Below are positions 39,828 to 49,154 of a stretch of DNA of 64,000 nucleotides, in pieces. The translations under genes were made by a program, and so were the position numbers. The DNA is from Pelomonas sp. BJYL3 (GTDB taxonomy: Bacteria > Pseudomonadota > Gammaproteobacteria > Burkholderiales > Burkholderiaceae_C), in the NCBI RefSeq assembly GCF_027257975.1, contig NZ_JANZKX010000008.1, positions 62,001 through 126,000 of the forward strand. The letters are read 5' to 3'. A model generated the notes under the pieces. It saw only the letters and a list, made by a program, of their open reading frames with translations. It was not told the DNA's origin and searched no databases. The number at the start of each line of letters is the position of its first letter. The first letter of the stretch is position 1.

Positions 39828-40421
39828 TCAGCGAGCGGGGGGCAGCAGATGCTTGAGCGCCGCGTCGCGCAGGCTGTCTGACAACGCAGGGTCGTCAACG
39901 GCACGCGCCAAGAGCAGGGTGCCGACCATCGTGGACAGCGTCACGAGCGCCCGTTCGTGGGCGCTGGACTGCCCCCAGTCGGGCGACTGACGGGCGACAA
40001 GATCAATCATTTCCTTGATGTGGCGGGTCGCCACGCGACGCACTTCGGGCGCCTGTCGCGTGGTCTCGGAACCCAGCGCTGCCAGAGGGCACCCCTGCTC
40101 GACATTCTCGACATGAGCTTTAGAGAGGTAAGCGCTCAACATGGCGGCCAGGGCGGCGCCGGGAGCTTCGTTGGCGACGACGTCAGCCACGGCTGATGCG
40201 GACTCAGCGCAGGCCTTGCTTGCCGCCTCGGCCAACATGGCCTCGCGTGAGGCGAAGTGCGAATAGAAGGCACCATGCGTCAGGCCGGCCTCCTTCATGA
40301 TGTCGGCGACGCCGGTGCCGTCGTAGCCACTGCGCCGGATAGCTCGGGCGGCCACGGACACGATGCGCTCGTGAGTGGCGTCCTTGGCCGCGGCTCTGGC
40401 ATTCAAATTTGACTTTCGCAT
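39828..40421 (-). CDS. TetR-family transcriptional regulator
   Basis: 197 residues. N-terminal helix-turn-helix (RIVSVAARAIRRSGYDGTGVADIMKEAGLTHGAFYSHF) is quoted in parts: GTGVADIMKEAGLTHGAFY is the HTH core. The C-terminal ligand domain (GCPLAALGSETTRQAPEVR) resembles the TetR_C group that senses reactive electrophiles (NemR-like, with a conserved Cys in GCPL). The start at 40421 (MRKSNL) is preferred over in-frame ATGs further upstream. Same direction as the SDR-MDR unit it probably represses. Confidence 0.88.
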   Translation of the reverse strand: MRKSNLNARAAAKDATHERIVSVAARAIRRSGYDGTGVADIMKEAGLTHGAFYSHFASREAMLAEAASKACAESASAVADVVANEAPGAALAAMLSAYLSKAHVENVEQGCPLAALGSETTRQAPEVRRVATRHIKEMIDLVARQSPDWGQSSAHERALVTLSTMVGTLLLARAVDDPALSDSLRDAALKHLLPPAR

Positions 40422-40511
40422 TATGCACATCATACGAATATCCAGCAACATCCGCAAGTCAATGCGGCTTTGGCGGAAGCGTGCAGGAGTACGTCAGGCC
40501 GATAGGGCCGG

Positions 40512-41474
40512 TCAGGTCATTCCACGCACGTAGATCGACTCGAACGCCGACGGGAGTTCCTGTAGCTCTGCCTCAAGGTAGTAAACAGATGAGATGCCGT
40601 CCATCCATTCCAGGAATCGATCCTCGGTGAAGTAGGCTCGCAGCATCCCAAGTGCCGCCGCTCGATTCTCTGCAGCAATGAAGGCCTCAGTGGGCGGCGA
40701 GCCACTGTCGTCAGTGCCTGCAAGTTCGGGCCTCAGGCAATGCGACCACTCCCAGCCAATGTAGGGGCGAGCTTCCATCGAGAACTCTGAGGGCCATCGC
40801 ACGGTGCCATTCAAGATTTCGTGCGCTCCGAGAAGCCAGACCAGAACTTGGGCTCGCCAATGCGGCGACTGGATGTCAAGGACTGACCGCAGCCACGCCT
40901 CGATCGCGGACTCCGGCAAGTACTTCAGGCAGAAGAACAGCGAGGCCGAGAGGTCGCCGCTGGCATCCCACCAGATCCAAACCTGTCTCGGATTGTTGTT
41001 CGACCGGCGTAACACGTTGCCAATGGCGATGTCAGAGCCATTCCAGCATTCACTGTCCATGATGGATCGACCCAGTGTCAGCAGCACATCCTCCCGAAAG
41101 CCGCTGTACGGCTCGTGGTACACGCCGTTGGGATAGATCGCCATGAACCCGGTGAGCAGGGATTCCAGCAGGTAGGAAACGTGTGCTTCATGGCTGCGCG
41201 GGACAAGCCGCCCGAGCAGGTAGTGGTACCAGATGTGCCATTCCCTCATGGGCCCGAACGAACTGGTTCCGCTCGCAATTTCGATGAGCGGCTTCTGAAG
41301 GTCGTAGGCCGAAACCGCATCAAGATCGCCCAGAAGTTCGGGAAACATCTGGCGCTCATCGCCCATGAACCAAGCTTCGCCCATTGGCTCTGACGGCTTG
41401 TGGAAGTGCCCACATAGGCGCTCAAGCGCAGCCTGGTCGACACCGGCGCTCGGTATCCAAAGGAGTTTTTTCAT
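40512..41474 (-). CDS. Hypothetical protein (320 aa)
   Basis: Soluble, Trp-rich protein (EAWFMGDER, MREWHIWYHYLLG, RQVWIWWDASGDL, HWRAQVLVWLLGAHEIL). No signal peptide. The ATG at 41474 (MKKLLWIP) has AGGA four bases upstream; an ATG six codons earlier has none. The helical text FFCLKYLPESAIEAWLRSVL suggests a HEAT-like or all-helical fold. It is flanked by interspersed repeats and by another unknown gene on the same strand; I cannot assign a role. Confidence 0.65.
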   Translation of the reverse strand: MKKLLWIPSAGVDQAALERLCGHFHKPSEPMGEAWFMGDERQMFPELLGDLDAVSAYDLQKPLIEIASGTSSFGPMREWHIWYHYLLGRLVPRSHEAHVSYLLESLLTGFMAIYPNGVYHEPYSGFREDVLLTLGRSIMDSECWNGSDIAIGNVLRRSNNNPRQVWIWWDASGDLSASLFFCLKYLPESAIEAWLRSVLDIQSPHWRAQVLVWLLGAHEILNGTVRWPSEFSMEARPYIGWEWSHCLRPELAGTDDSGSPPTEAFIAAENRAAALGMLRAYFTEDRFLEWMDGISSVYYLEAELQELPSAFESIYVRGMT

Positions 41475-41510
41475 CTCATCCTGCAGGGGCATGCGTGCCG
41501 AGCCTGCCCG

Positions 41511-41546
41511 AAAGCAGCCGTCCGCGGCCGACCGCTACTGGCCGAC
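41511..41546. repeat. Interspersed AAAGC-type repeat, copy 1
   Basis: About 36 bp (AAAGCAGCCGTCCGCGGCC...TGGCCGAC), 26 of 36 positions shared with 42088-42123. Lies between the two hypothetical genes. Confidence 0.45.
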
Positions 41547-41586
41547 AACAGCCTCAGGAAGACCGAGGCTTGGCCACCACCCGGAG

Positions 41587-42009
41587 TCAAGCGCTCGGCT
41601 GCTGCCGACTAGCACCATCAAGCTCTTCCAGCAGCCGGCCGATCCGCGGAGGGCGTAGCGCATCGTCCGTAATGTGCCAGTGGTAAAGATGTCCCATGCA
41701 GTCCCTTCCAGGGTGATCAGGCAAGAAATCTTCGCGCACGATGTAGACATTCAGCAGAACGGCATCTTCATCGCCACAAGGCCTCAACTGAGACAACCGT
41801 CTCCGAACCAGCTCCGCGCTCCCGTACTCGAAGCCGTCGTCTTCCACGATGAAGAGGGGGTAGTCCGAAGCCGGGACCTCAATCATGTGTTGCGCTGGTT
41901 GAAGCTCTGGCGGGACAGCCGCCAGGAATTCAATCGCGCGCTGCTGATCTCGGCATATCGCCGAAATCCACTGCCAGCCTCGACTGTTGCTCGCTTCGAT
42001 GACAAACAT
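41587..42009 (-). CDS. Hypothetical protein (140 aa)
   Basis: 140 residues, no signal peptide (MFVIEASNSRGWQWISAICRD...). Acidic, with a C-terminal HLYHWHITDD segment. The ATG at 42009 is preceded by GAAGAG; a GTG two codons upstream is possible. Similar unknown proteins occur as lone or immunity-like genes; no family can be named. Same strand as the 320-residue unknown downstream, with 112 bp between them. Confidence 0.6.
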   Translation of the reverse strand: MFVIEASNSRGWQWISAICRDQQRAIEFLAAVPPELQPAQHMIEVPASDYPLFIVEDDGFEYGSAELVRRRLSQLRPCGDEDAVLLNVYIVREDFLPDHPGRDCMGHLYHWHITDDALRPPRIGRLLEELDGASRQQPSA

Positions 42010-42087
42010 GGTCACTCTTCATATGGCTGAGGGTCGTGGACGAACGCCATAGCGTGGCTTCGGACAGTGGGGCTTGGATCCCATCCG

Positions 42088-42123
42088 AAAGCGGTCACTC
42101 GCGGCCTTCCGCTCCTGGCCGCA
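42088..42123. repeat. Interspersed AAAGC-type repeat, copy 2
   Basis: AAAGCGGTCACTCGCGGCC...TGGCCGCA, related to 41511-41546; intergenic, between the hypothetical gene and dut. Confidence 0.45.
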
Positions 42124-42190
42124 AGCAGTCGCCGCCGGGGATCACTGAGGATCAACTCTGCCGCCACCGGCCACAGTCAAGCCAGCCACC

Positions 42191-42640
42191 TCAATGCTTC
42201 CCCGTCGACCCAAACCCACCCTCGCCGCGATCACTCGCGCCGAATTCGTCCACCACCCGGAACTGCGCCTGCACCACCGGCACGATCACCAGCTGGGCGA
42301 TGCGCTCCATGGGCTGGATCACGAAAGCCGTCTGGCTGCGGTTCCAGACGCTGACCATCAGCTGGCCCTGGTAGTCGGAGTCGATCAGGCCCACGAGGTT
42401 GCCCAGCACCACGCCATGCTTGTGGCCCAGGCCCGAGCGCGGCAGGATCACCGCGGCCAGGCCGGGGTCGGCGATGTGGATGGCCAGGCCGGTGGGCACC
42501 AGATGGGTCTGGCCGGGCTCCAGGGTCACGGCGGCGTCCAGGCAGGCGCGCAGGTCCAGGCCGGCGGAGCCGGGCGTGGCGTAGGCGGGCAGCTGCTCGG
42601 CCATGCGGGCGTCGAGGATCTTGAGGTCGATGGTGCTCAT
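42191..42640 (-). CDS. dut: dUTP diphosphatase
   Basis: 149-residue homotrimeric dUTPase that hydrolyses dUTP to dUMP, keeping uracil out of DNA and feeding thymidylate synthesis. All five motifs are visible: [37 protein letters not shown] and [11 protein letters not shown]. The start MSTIDLKIL at 42640 is typical; the longer frame upstream enters the repeat-derived hairpin. Third gene of trmB-coaBC-dut. Confidence 0.97.
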   Translation of the reverse strand: MSTIDLKILDARMAEQLPAYATPGSAGLDLRACLDAAVTLEPGQTHLVPTGLAIHIADPGLAAVILPRSGLGHKHGVVLGNLVGLIDSDYQGQLMVSVWNRSQTAFVIQPMERIAQLVIVPVVQAQFRVVDEFGASDRGEGGFGSTGKH

Positions 42641-42661
42641 GGGAGGGGCTCGGGAAACTGT

Positions 42662-42676
42662 GGGGTCAGGTCTTGC
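42662..42676 (+). repeat. Interspersed repeat GGGGTCAGGTCTTGC, copy 3 (exact)
   Basis: Exact copy between dut and coaBC; its GGTCAGGT forms the left arm of the hairpin at 42664-42685. Confidence 0.6.
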
Positions 42677-42685
42677 TACCTGACC
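42664..42685. other. Perfect hairpin between coaBC and dut
   Basis: GGTCAGGT - CTTGCT - ACCTGACC: 8-bp perfect stem, 6-base loop, no T-run. It overlaps the interspersed repeat, so it may be the full palindromic form of that repeat rather than a terminator. Confidence 0.6.
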
Positions 42686-42700
42686 GGATGAAGTCGGCAT

Positions 42701-43909
42701 TCAACCGACGCGCCGGGCGATCTCGGCCACCAGCTGGCGGGCGAGCGTGAGCTTGTCGGCGCGGGGCAGTTCGGTCTCGCGATCGGCCTCGACCAGCACG
42801 AGGCTGTTGTCGTCCTTGCCGAAGGTGGCCGGGCCGAGGTTGCCCACCACCAGGGGCAGCTTCTTGCGCAGCAGCTTCTCGCGGGCATGCTTGACGAGGT
42901 CCTGGCTCTCGGCGGCGAAGCCCACGCAGTAGGGCGCATCGGGCAGCGCGGCCACGGTGGCCAGGATGTCGGCGTTCTCGGTGAGCTCGAAGGTCGGGGC
43001 GCTCTTCTTGCCGTCCTTCTTGATCTTGTGCTCGTTGAGCTGGGCGGGACGCCAGTCGGCCACGGCGGCCGTGGCCACGAAAACCTCGTGCTGCGGGGCG
43101 CGCGGCAGCACGGCTTCCAGCATCTGCCGGGCGCTGGTGACGTCGATGCGGCGCACGCCCACCGGCGTGGGCAGGTGCACGGGGCCGGCGATCAGCGTGA
43201 CCTCGGCGCCGGCCTCGGCGGCGGCGCGCGCGATGGCAAAGCCCATCTTGCCGCTGGAGAGATTGGTGATGCCGCGCACCGGGTCGATGGCCTCGAAGGT
43301 CGGGCCCGCGGTGATCAGCAGGCGGCGGCCCTGCAACAGCTTGGGCTGGAAGTGCGCGATCACGGCGTCCAGCAGCTGCTGGGGCTCCAGCATGCGGCCG
43401 TCACCGACCTCGCCGCAGGCCTGGTCGCCATGGCCGGGGCCCAGTACCTGGGCGCCGTCCGCCTGCAGCTGGGCGATGTTGCGCTGGGTGGCCGGATGGG
43501 TCCACATCTCGCGGTTCATGGCCGGGGCGACGAGCAGGCCGCAGCGCTCGCGCGGGCGCGCCAGGGCGGTCAGGGAGACCAGCTCGTCGGCGCGGCCCTG
43601 GACCAGGCGGGCGATCATGTCGGCGCTGGCGGGGGCGATGAGCATCACATCGGCCTCGCGGCTGAGGTTGATGTGCGCCATGTTGTTGGGCTCGCGGGCG
43701 TCCCACTGGCTGGTGTAAACCGGCCGGTTCGAGAGCGCCTGCATCGTGACGGGCGTGATGAAGGCCTCGGCGGCCTCGCTCATCATCACCTGCACGGTGG
43801 CGCCGGCCTTCACGAGCAGGCGGGTCAGCTCGGCGACCTTGTAGCAGGCTACGCCGCCGGATAGCGCCAGCAGCACCTGCTTGCCGGCCAGTTGGAGTGC
43901 GTCAGACAT
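42701..43909 (-). CDS. coaBC: Bifunctional phosphopantothenoylcysteine decarboxylase / phosphopantothenate-cysteine ligase
   Basis: 402-residue coenzyme A biosynthesis enzyme. The N-terminal flavoprotein CoaC half has the catalytic-type HINLSREAD and the substrate loop ACGEVGDGRM; the C-terminal CoaB half has ITAGPTFEAIDPVRGITN and the HKIKK nucleotide motif. It adds cysteine to 4'-phosphopantothenate and decarboxylates it to phosphopantetheine. Follows trmB by 36 bp on the same strand, with dut downstream. Confidence 0.97.
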   Translation of the reverse strand: MSDALQLAGKQVLLALSGGVACYKVAELTRLLVKAGATVQVMMSEAAEAFITPVTMQALSNRPVYTSQWDAREPNNMAHINLSREADVMLIAPASADMIARLVQGRADELVSLTALARPRERCGLLVAPAMNREMWTHPATQRNIAQLQADGAQVLGPGHGDQACGEVGDGRMLEPQQLLDAVIAHFQPKLLQGRRLLITAGPTFEAIDPVRGITNLSSGKMGFAIARAAAEAGAEVTLIAGPVHLPTPVGVRRIDVTSARQMLEAVLPRAPQHEVFVATAAVADWRPAQLNEHKIKKDGKKSAPTFELTENADILATVAALPDAPYCVGFAAESQDLVKHAREKLLRKKLPLVVGNLGPATFGKDDNSLVLVEADRETELPRADKLTLARQLVAEIARRVG

Positions 43910-43945
43910 GAGCGGGGACTCTATCAGCCGGGGCGCGTGCGCGCT

Positions 43946-44680
43946 TCAGCGTTTCCTGAAGACCAGGTCCCAGACCCCGTGGCCCAGCTTCAGGCCGCGG
44001 TTCTCGAACTTGGTGAGGGGGCGGTAGGCCGGCTTCTCGGCATAGCCCTGGGCCGTGTTCTGCAGCTGCGGCTCGGCGCTGAGCACCTCCAGCATCTGCT
44101 CGGCATAGGGCTGCCAGTCGGTGGCGCAGTGCAGGTAGCCACCAGGGGCGAGATGCTCGATGAGCTTGGCCACGAAAGGCGTCTGGATCAGGCGGCGCTT
44201 GTTGTGGCGCTTCTTGTGCCAGGGGTCGGGGAAGAAGATGTGGATGCCGGCCAGGCTGGACTTGGGCACCATCTGCTCCAGCACCTCGACGGCGTCGTGC
44301 TGGAAGATGCGGATGTTGGGGATGTCCTGCTCGCCGATCAGCTTCAGCAGCGCGCCCACGCCGGGCTCGTGCACCTCGCAGCCGATGAAGTCGTGGTCGG
44401 CCAGAGTCTGGGCGATCTGTGCGGTGGCGCCGCCCATGCCGAAGCCGATCTCCAGCACCACCGGCGCCTTGCGGCCAAAGACGGCCTCGTAGTTCAGCGG
44501 CGTGGCGGCCTGGAAGGGCAGCACATAGCGCGGGCCCAGCTCGGCCAGGGCCTTGATCTGGCCCGTGCCCATGCGGCCGGCGCGCACGACGAAGCTCTTG
44601 ATGGCGCGGCGCGGCGCCTCGCCGTCGGCGGGCGTGGCGTCTTGGGTGTCGGGAGGCGTGAGGTCAGGCGGCGTGGTCAT
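43946..44680 (-). CDS. trmB: tRNA (guanine-N7-)-methyltransferase
   Basis: 244-residue SAM enzyme that methylates G46 of tRNA. Motif [28 protein letters not shown] (the TrmB hallmark) and [15 protein letters not shown] are present, after a ~50-residue acidic N-terminal extension. A TAAAAT -10-like box lies about 25 bp upstream of the start on the minus strand. First gene of trmB-coaBC-dut; deoA ends 61 bp upstream. Confidence 0.95.
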   Translation of the reverse strand: MTTPPDLTPPDTQDATPADGEAPRRAIKSFVVRAGRMGTGQIKALAELGPRYVLPFQAATPLNYEAVFGRKAPVVLEIGFGMGGATAQIAQTLADHDFIGCEVHEPGVGALLKLIGEQDIPNIRIFQHDAVEVLEQMVPKSSLAGIHIFFPDPWHKKRHNKRRLIQTPFVAKLIEHLAPGGYLHCATDWQPYAEQMLEVLSAEPQLQNTAQGYAEKPAYRPLTKFENRGLKLGHGVWDLVFRKR

Positions 44681-44741
44681 GGGAAATTCCGGGCGAAGGG
44701 CCGGGATTTTACCGGCGCCCTGCCCGTTCGCCGCAGCCTGC

Positions 44742-46058
44742 TCAGCCGATGACGTCCATCACGATGGGAGCGGCCGTGATCGCGGTGCCCGGATCGGCCA
44801 GGCTCACCGCCGCCTGGTAGGCCGCGATCACGCGATCGGCCTGGGCCTGGTCGGCCGCATGCACGAGGGCCAGGGGCTCGCCCGCGGCCACCGCATCGCC
44901 CACGTGGCGGACCGCGGAGAGGCCCACGCGGAAGTCGATGGCATCGCTGGCCACGCGGCGGCCGCCGCCCATCTCGACGATCAGCAGGCCGATGTCACGG
45001 GTCTTCATCGCCGAGATGACGCCGGCCCGCGGTGCCGCAATGGCCTGGATCACGGGAGCGGCCGGCAGGTAGGCCTGCGGGCGCTCCATCAGGTCGGCCG
45101 GGCCGCCCAGGGCCACGACCATCTGCGCGAACTTCTCGGCGGCGGCGCCGCTGTCCAGGGCCTGCTGCAGGCGGCGGCGGCCATCCGCGGTGTCAGCGGC
45201 GATGCCGCCCAGCACCAGCATCTCGGCCGCCAGCGCCAGGGTCACCTCATGCAGGCGCGACTCACGGCGATCGCCCTTCAGGTAGGCGATGGTCTCGGCG
45301 ATCTCCAGCGCATTGCCCACCTCGTCACCCAGGACCTCGTTCATGTCGGTGATCAGGGCGCGGGTCTTGAGGCCGGCGCCGCCGGCCACGGCCACGATGC
45401 TCTCGGCCAGCTCACGGGCAAATTCGGGCGTGCTGGCGAAGGCGCCGTTGCCGCACTTGATGTCCATGGACAGGCCCTGCAGGCCCGCCGCCAGCTTCTT
45501 GGACAGGATGGAGGCGGTGATCAGGGGCACGCTCTCCACGGTCGCGGTGACGTCCCGCGTGGCGTAGAAGCGCTTGTCGGCGGGGGCCAGGTCGCCCGTC
45601 TGGCCGATGATGGCACAGCCCAGCTCGCGCACGATGCGGTCGAAGCGGGCCGGGTCCGGCGTGGTCGTGTAGCCGGGGATGGCCTCCAGCTTGTCCACCG
45701 TGCCGCCGGTGTGGCCCAGGCCGCGGCCGGCGATCATGGGCACATAGCCGCCGCAGGCCGCGACCATGGGGGCGAGCATGAGGCTGACCTTGTCACCCAC
45801 ACCGCCGCTGGAGTGCTTGTCCAGCACGGGGCCCGGCATGTCGGGCCACTGCATCACGCGGCCGGAATGCATCATGGCGCGGGTCAGGTGCACGGCCTCC
45901 TCGCGGCCCATGCCGCGCAGGAACACGGCCATGCCCAGCGCGGCCACCTGGCCCTCGCTCCAGCTGCCATCGGTGAGGCCCTTCACGAAGGACTGGATCT
46001 GGGCCTCGGAGAGGGCCTGGCCGTCGCGCTTGGCGCGGATGATTTCTTGGGCGAGCAT
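44742..46058 (-). CDS. deoA: Thymidine phosphorylase
   Basis: 438 residues. Phosphorolysis of thymidine and deoxyuridine to the base plus deoxyribose-1-phosphate. Signatures: [23 protein letters not shown] (phosphate/nucleoside binding) and the C-terminal pyrimidine-nucleoside-phosphorylase domain ([16 protein letters not shown]). It follows deoC by 4 bp and is the last gene of the nucleoside uptake/catabolism operon. Confidence 0.96.
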   Translation of the reverse strand: MLAQEIIRAKRDGQALSEAQIQSFVKGLTDGSWSEGQVAALGMAVFLRGMGREEAVHLTRAMMHSGRVMQWPDMPGPVLDKHSSGGVGDKVSLMLAPMVAACGGYVPMIAGRGLGHTGGTVDKLEAIPGYTTTPDPARFDRIVRELGCAIIGQTGDLAPADKRFYATRDVTATVESVPLITASILSKKLAAGLQGLSMDIKCGNGAFASTPEFARELAESIVAVAGGAGLKTRALITDMNEVLGDEVGNALEIAETIAYLKGDRRESRLHEVTLALAAEMLVLGGIAADTADGRRRLQQALDSGAAAEKFAQMVVALGGPADLMERPQAYLPAAPVIQAIAAPRAGVISAMKTRDIGLLIVEMGGGRRVASDAIDFRVGLSAVRHVGDAVAAGEPLALVHAADQAQADRVIAAYQAAVSLADPGTAITAAPIVMDVIG

Positions 46059-46062
46059 GGCT

Positions 46063-46842
46063 TCAGTAGACGGAGGTGACGGCCTGCGAGGCCTGGCCGG
46101 ACAGCACGGACTCGATGTCCTTCAGCAGACCGCTGGCGCCGAAGCGGAAGCGGCGCGCCTGCAGGGACTCAGCACCCAGCACGTCGGCGGCCAGTTGCAG
46201 ATAGCCCTGGGCATCGGCCACGGAGCGGATGCCGCCCGAGGCCTTGAACCCGGCCGAGGCCATGCCCGAGGCGGCGATCTCGCGCAGCATCACGCGGGCG
46301 GCTTCGGGCGTGGCGGAGACGGGCGTCTTGCCCGTGCTGGTCTTGACGAAGTCGGCCCCCGCGGCGAGCGAGAGGCGCGTGGCCTCGGCAATCAGCTCGG
46401 GCTCGGCCAGCTCGCCGGACTCGATGATGACCTTGAGTGTCAGCGGCCGGCTGGCATGGCGCACTTCGGCCAGGAACTCCTCGACCTCGCTGCGCTGGCC
46501 GGCCTGCAGGGCCCGCCAGGGCAGCACCACGTCGACCTCGTCGCCACCGGCTTGCGCGATGGTCTCGATGTCGGCAATGGCGCGGGCCACATCCAGCGCG
46601 CCTTCGGGGAAGTCGGCCACGGCGGCGACCTTGATCTCGGGCGGCAGCATCGAGCGCGCCTGCGACACGAAGCGCGGCCACACGCACACCGCGGCCACGG
46701 GGCCGAAGGCGGTCTGCGCGCGCTCGCACAGCGCGGTGACGTCAGCGGCGGTGTCGGCGTCGTTGAGGCTGGTCAGATCCAGGCACTGCAGGGCCAGGCG
46801 TGCGGCCTGGAGCAGGTCCAGGCGGTCAGTGTTTGTTGTCAT
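46063..46842 (-). CDS. deoC: Deoxyribose-phosphate aldolase
   Basis: 259-residue TIM barrel converting deoxyribose-5-phosphate to glyceraldehyde-3-phosphate and acetaldehyde. The Schiff-base lysine is in DFVKTSTGK; KVIIESGEL and the second lysine in GFKASGGIRS are also typical. Located between the purine nucleoside phosphorylase gene and deoA, giving the phosphorolysis-to-aldolase route. No phosphopentomutase gene is visible in the window, so DeoB must be elsewhere. Confidence 0.95.
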   Translation of the reverse strand: MTTNTDRLDLLQAARLALQCLDLTSLNDADTAADVTALCERAQTAFGPVAAVCVWPRFVSQARSMLPPEIKVAAVADFPEGALDVARAIADIETIAQAGGDEVDVVLPWRALQAGQRSEVEEFLAEVRHASRPLTLKVIIESGELAEPELIAEATRLSLAAGADFVKTSTGKTPVSATPEAARVMLREIAASGMASAGFKASGGIRSVADAQGYLQLAADVLGAESLQARRFRFGASGLLKDIESVLSGQASQAVTSVY

Positions 46843-46883
46843 GCGGTTCTCCCTGGGCGACGCCAGGCCGCCCTTTGTGTGGC

Positions 46884-47729
46884 TCAGCCCTTGAGCGAGT
46901 CAAGGTCGGCCATGCCGGCGATGACCTGGGCCAGGTAGGCTGCGGCGCGCGCGCCGGAGGCCTGGGCCTGCTGCAGGGTCAGGGCGTGGGTCAGGGCCTC
47001 GTCGGACAGGCCGGCGGCCATATTGGTCATCAGGGCCAGGCCCATGACGCGCAGGCCGGCGTGGCGGGCCAGGATGGTCTCGGGCACGGTGCTCATGCCC
47101 ACGGCGTCGGCGCCCCAGGCGGCGAACATGCGGATCTCGGCCGGGGTCTCGAACTGCGGGCCCAGGGCCCAGCAGTAGACGCCTTCGCCCACGATGAGGT
47201 TCTCGGCCTTGGCCACGGCCTTGGCGTGCTGGCGCAGCTCGGCGTCATAGGCAGCACTCATGTCCACGAAGCGCTCGCTGCCGGGCTCGCCGACGATGGG
47301 CGAGCGCTGCGGGGCGTTGATGTGGTCCGAGATCAGCATCAGGCTGCCCGGCTGCATGTGAGGGCGCAGCGAGCCCGAGGCATTGGTCTGCACCAGCACC
47401 TTGACGCCCCAGGCCTTGAGGCTGCGCAGCGCGCCGGCCATGCCGGTGCAGTCGTCGCTCTCATAGGTGTGGGCGCGGCCGCGCAGCATGACCACGCGCT
47501 GCTCGCCCATGGTGCCGACGACGACCTCGTTCACATGCCCCTCGACCTTGGGCTGCGGGAAGGCCGGCAGCTCGGCATAGGACAGGTGCTGGGCGCCCTG
47601 CACCTGGTCCACGGCGCCGGCCCAGCCGGAGCCCAGCACCACGGCCACGGCGGGCGCGGCACCGAATTGCGCCTGCAGCCTGGCCACGCTGGCGTCGATC
47701 TTGGGATTGAGGGTGTTGCGGTCGATCAT
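46884..47729 (-). CDS. Purine-nucleoside phosphorylase (trimeric PNP, type I/II)
   Basis: 281-residue PNP of the trimeric (inosine/guanosine) class: VVLGSGWAG (phosphate loop), MLRGRAHTYES, TNASGSLRP and GPQFETPAEIRMFAAWGADAVGMSTVPE are all visible. It cleaves purine nucleosides to base plus (deoxy)ribose-1-phosphate. The ATG at 47729 (MIDRNTLN) replaces a longer frame that enters cdd. It follows cdd by 32 bp. Confidence 0.92.
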   Translation of the reverse strand: MIDRNTLNPKIDASVARLQAQFGAAPAVAVVLGSGWAGAVDQVQGAQHLSYAELPAFPQPKVEGHVNEVVVGTMGEQRVVMLRGRAHTYESDDCTGMAGALRSLKAWGVKVLVQTNASGSLRPHMQPGSLMLISDHINAPQRSPIVGEPGSERFVDMSAAYDAELRQHAKAVAKAENLIVGEGVYCWALGPQFETPAEIRMFAAWGADAVGMSTVPETILARHAGLRVMGLALMTNMAAGLSDEALTHALTLQQAQASGARAAAYLAQVIAGMADLDSLKG

Positions 47730-47761
47730 GTTCGTTCTCCGTGTTCTCTTGGGTCGGACGT

Positions 47762-48178
47762 TCAGAAGCGCAGGTGGCCTGGTCCGAAACTCGCCGGCAG
47801 CAGCTGCTCCAGCGTCCAGTGGGCTTGAATGCCCGCCGGGTCCGCGGCGATCACGAGCAGATCGCCGCTGTTGAATTCGCGCAGCTTCTGTCGGCAGCCG
47901 CCGCAGGGCGTGATGACCTCGGGGCCGGGGCCCATCACCAGCACCGCGCGGGCCTGGCGGCCACCGGCCATGACCATGGCGCCCAGGGCGGTGGTCTCGG
48001 CGCACCAGCCTTGCGGGTAGGCAGCGTTCTCGATGTTGCAGCCGGCGTGCACGCGGCCCTGCTCGTCGAGCACCGCGGCGCCTACCGCGTACCTCGAGTA
48101 GGGCGCGTGCGAATGGCTGCGGGCGCTGGCCGCGGCGGCCAGCAGCTGCTGCAGCAACGCGTCATTCAGGGGCGGCAT
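47762..48178 (-). CDS. cdd: Cytidine deaminase
   Basis: 138-residue homotetrameric-type enzyme converting (deoxy)cytidine to (deoxy)uridine. Zinc-site motifs CAE (GWCAETTALG) and PCGGC (ITPCGGCRQKL), and the substrate motif FPPYSRYAVGAA-like PYSRYAVGAA, are present. The ATG at 48178 has GAGGG upstream; the longer in-frame start lies inside the permease gene. Together with the phosphorylases it degrades nucleosides imported by the adjacent ABC transporter. Confidence 0.95.
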   Translation of the reverse strand: MPPLNDALLQQLLAAAASARSHSHAPYSRYAVGAAVLDEQGRVHAGCNIENAAYPQGWCAETTALGAMVMAGGRQARAVLVMGPGPEVITPCGGCRQKLREFNSGDLLVIAADPAGIQAHWTLEQLLPASFGPGHLRF

Positions 48179-48188
48179 GGCAGGTCCC

Positions 48189-49154
48189 TCAGCGTTCTTT
48201 GACATAGGGCCGGCCCAGGGCCTTGGGCGCCAGGGCCTGGCCGATGAAGCCGGCCAGCAGGATGACGGTCAGCAGATAGGGCAAGGCCTGGATGGCCTGC
48301 ACCGGCACCTCGCCGATGCCCGGCAGCTTCACGCCCTGCAGGCGGATGGCGACAGCATCGAGGAAACCGAACAGCAGGCAAGCTGCCGCGGTGGGCAGGG
48401 GCTTCCACTTGCCGAAGATCATCGCGGCCAGGGCGATGTAGCCGCGGCCGGCGGTCATGTTGGGGGCGAAGGAGGCGTTCTGGGCCAGGGTCAGGTAGGC
48501 GCCCGCCAGGCCGCACAGCAGACCGTTGAGCACCAGGGCGCCGTAGCGCAGGCTCTTCACCGAGACGCCAGCGGCCTCCACCATGGCAGGGTTCTCGCCC
48601 ACCGCGCGCAGGCGCAGGCCCGGGCGGGTGCGCTCGAGGAAATACCAGACGGCGAAGACCAGCGCGAAGGCCGTGTAGACCAGGCCGTTGTGGCTCAGCA
48701 GGCCATGGCCCAGGACCGAGGCGAACCACTGCCCTTCCACCGGCTCGGCAAGACCTGGCACCAGGCCGTGCAGGCGCACCTCGGGCGAGACCGGCGGTGT
48801 CTGCCCGCCCTGCGCGAACCAGGCGATGCCCAGCACCACGGTCAGGCCGGCCGAGACCATGTTGATGGCCACGCCCGACACCACCTGGTCACCCCGGTGG
48901 CTGACACAGGCGAAGCCGTGCACCAGGGACCAGACGCAGGCCACCAGCAACGCCGCGGCGATGGCCAGCGTCGTGGAACCGCTCAGGGCGCCCACCGCGG
49001 CCGCGGCAAAGGCAGCCGACAGCATCTTGCCCTCCAGGCCCAGGTCCACCACGCCGGAGCGCTCGGACAGCAGGCCCGCCAGCGCGCCCAGCAGCAGCGG
49101 CGTGGTGACACGCAGGGTGGAGGCGATCACCGATCCGATCAGCACCTCATCCAT
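48189..49154 (-). CDS. Nucleoside ABC transporter permease (NupQ/YufQ-like)
   Basis: 321 residues, about 8-9 membrane segments, BPD_transp_2 family. Signature-like text: GLEGKMLSAAFAAAAVG (shared by the second permease of BMP-type importers) and GVAINMVSAGLTVVLGIAWF. It overlaps the first permease gene by 8 bp and precedes cdd by 10 bp. It works with the other permease, the fused ATPase and the BMP-family binding protein to import nucleosides. Confidence 0.9.
   Translation of the reverse strand: MDEVLIGSVIASTLRVTTPLLLGALAGLLSERSGVVDLGLEGKMLSAAFAAAAVGALSGSTTLAIAAALLVACVWSLVHGFACVSHRGDQVVSGVAINMVSAGLTVVLGIAWFAQGGQTPPVSPEVRLHGLVPGLAEPVEGQWFASVLGHGLLSHNGLVYTAFALVFAVWYFLERTRPGLRLRAVGENPAMVEAAGVSVKSLRYGALVLNGLLCGLAGAYLTLAQNASFAPNMTAGRGYIALAAMIFGKWKPLPTAAACLLFGFLDAVAIRLQGVKLPGIGEVPVQAIQALPYLLTVILLAGFIGQALAPKALGRPYVKER

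Noticed and set aside
42664-42685. Hairpin between coaBC and dut as a rho-independent terminator
   Set aside because: No T-run on either strand, and it coincides with an interspersed repeat; dut is expected to be read through from coaBC.
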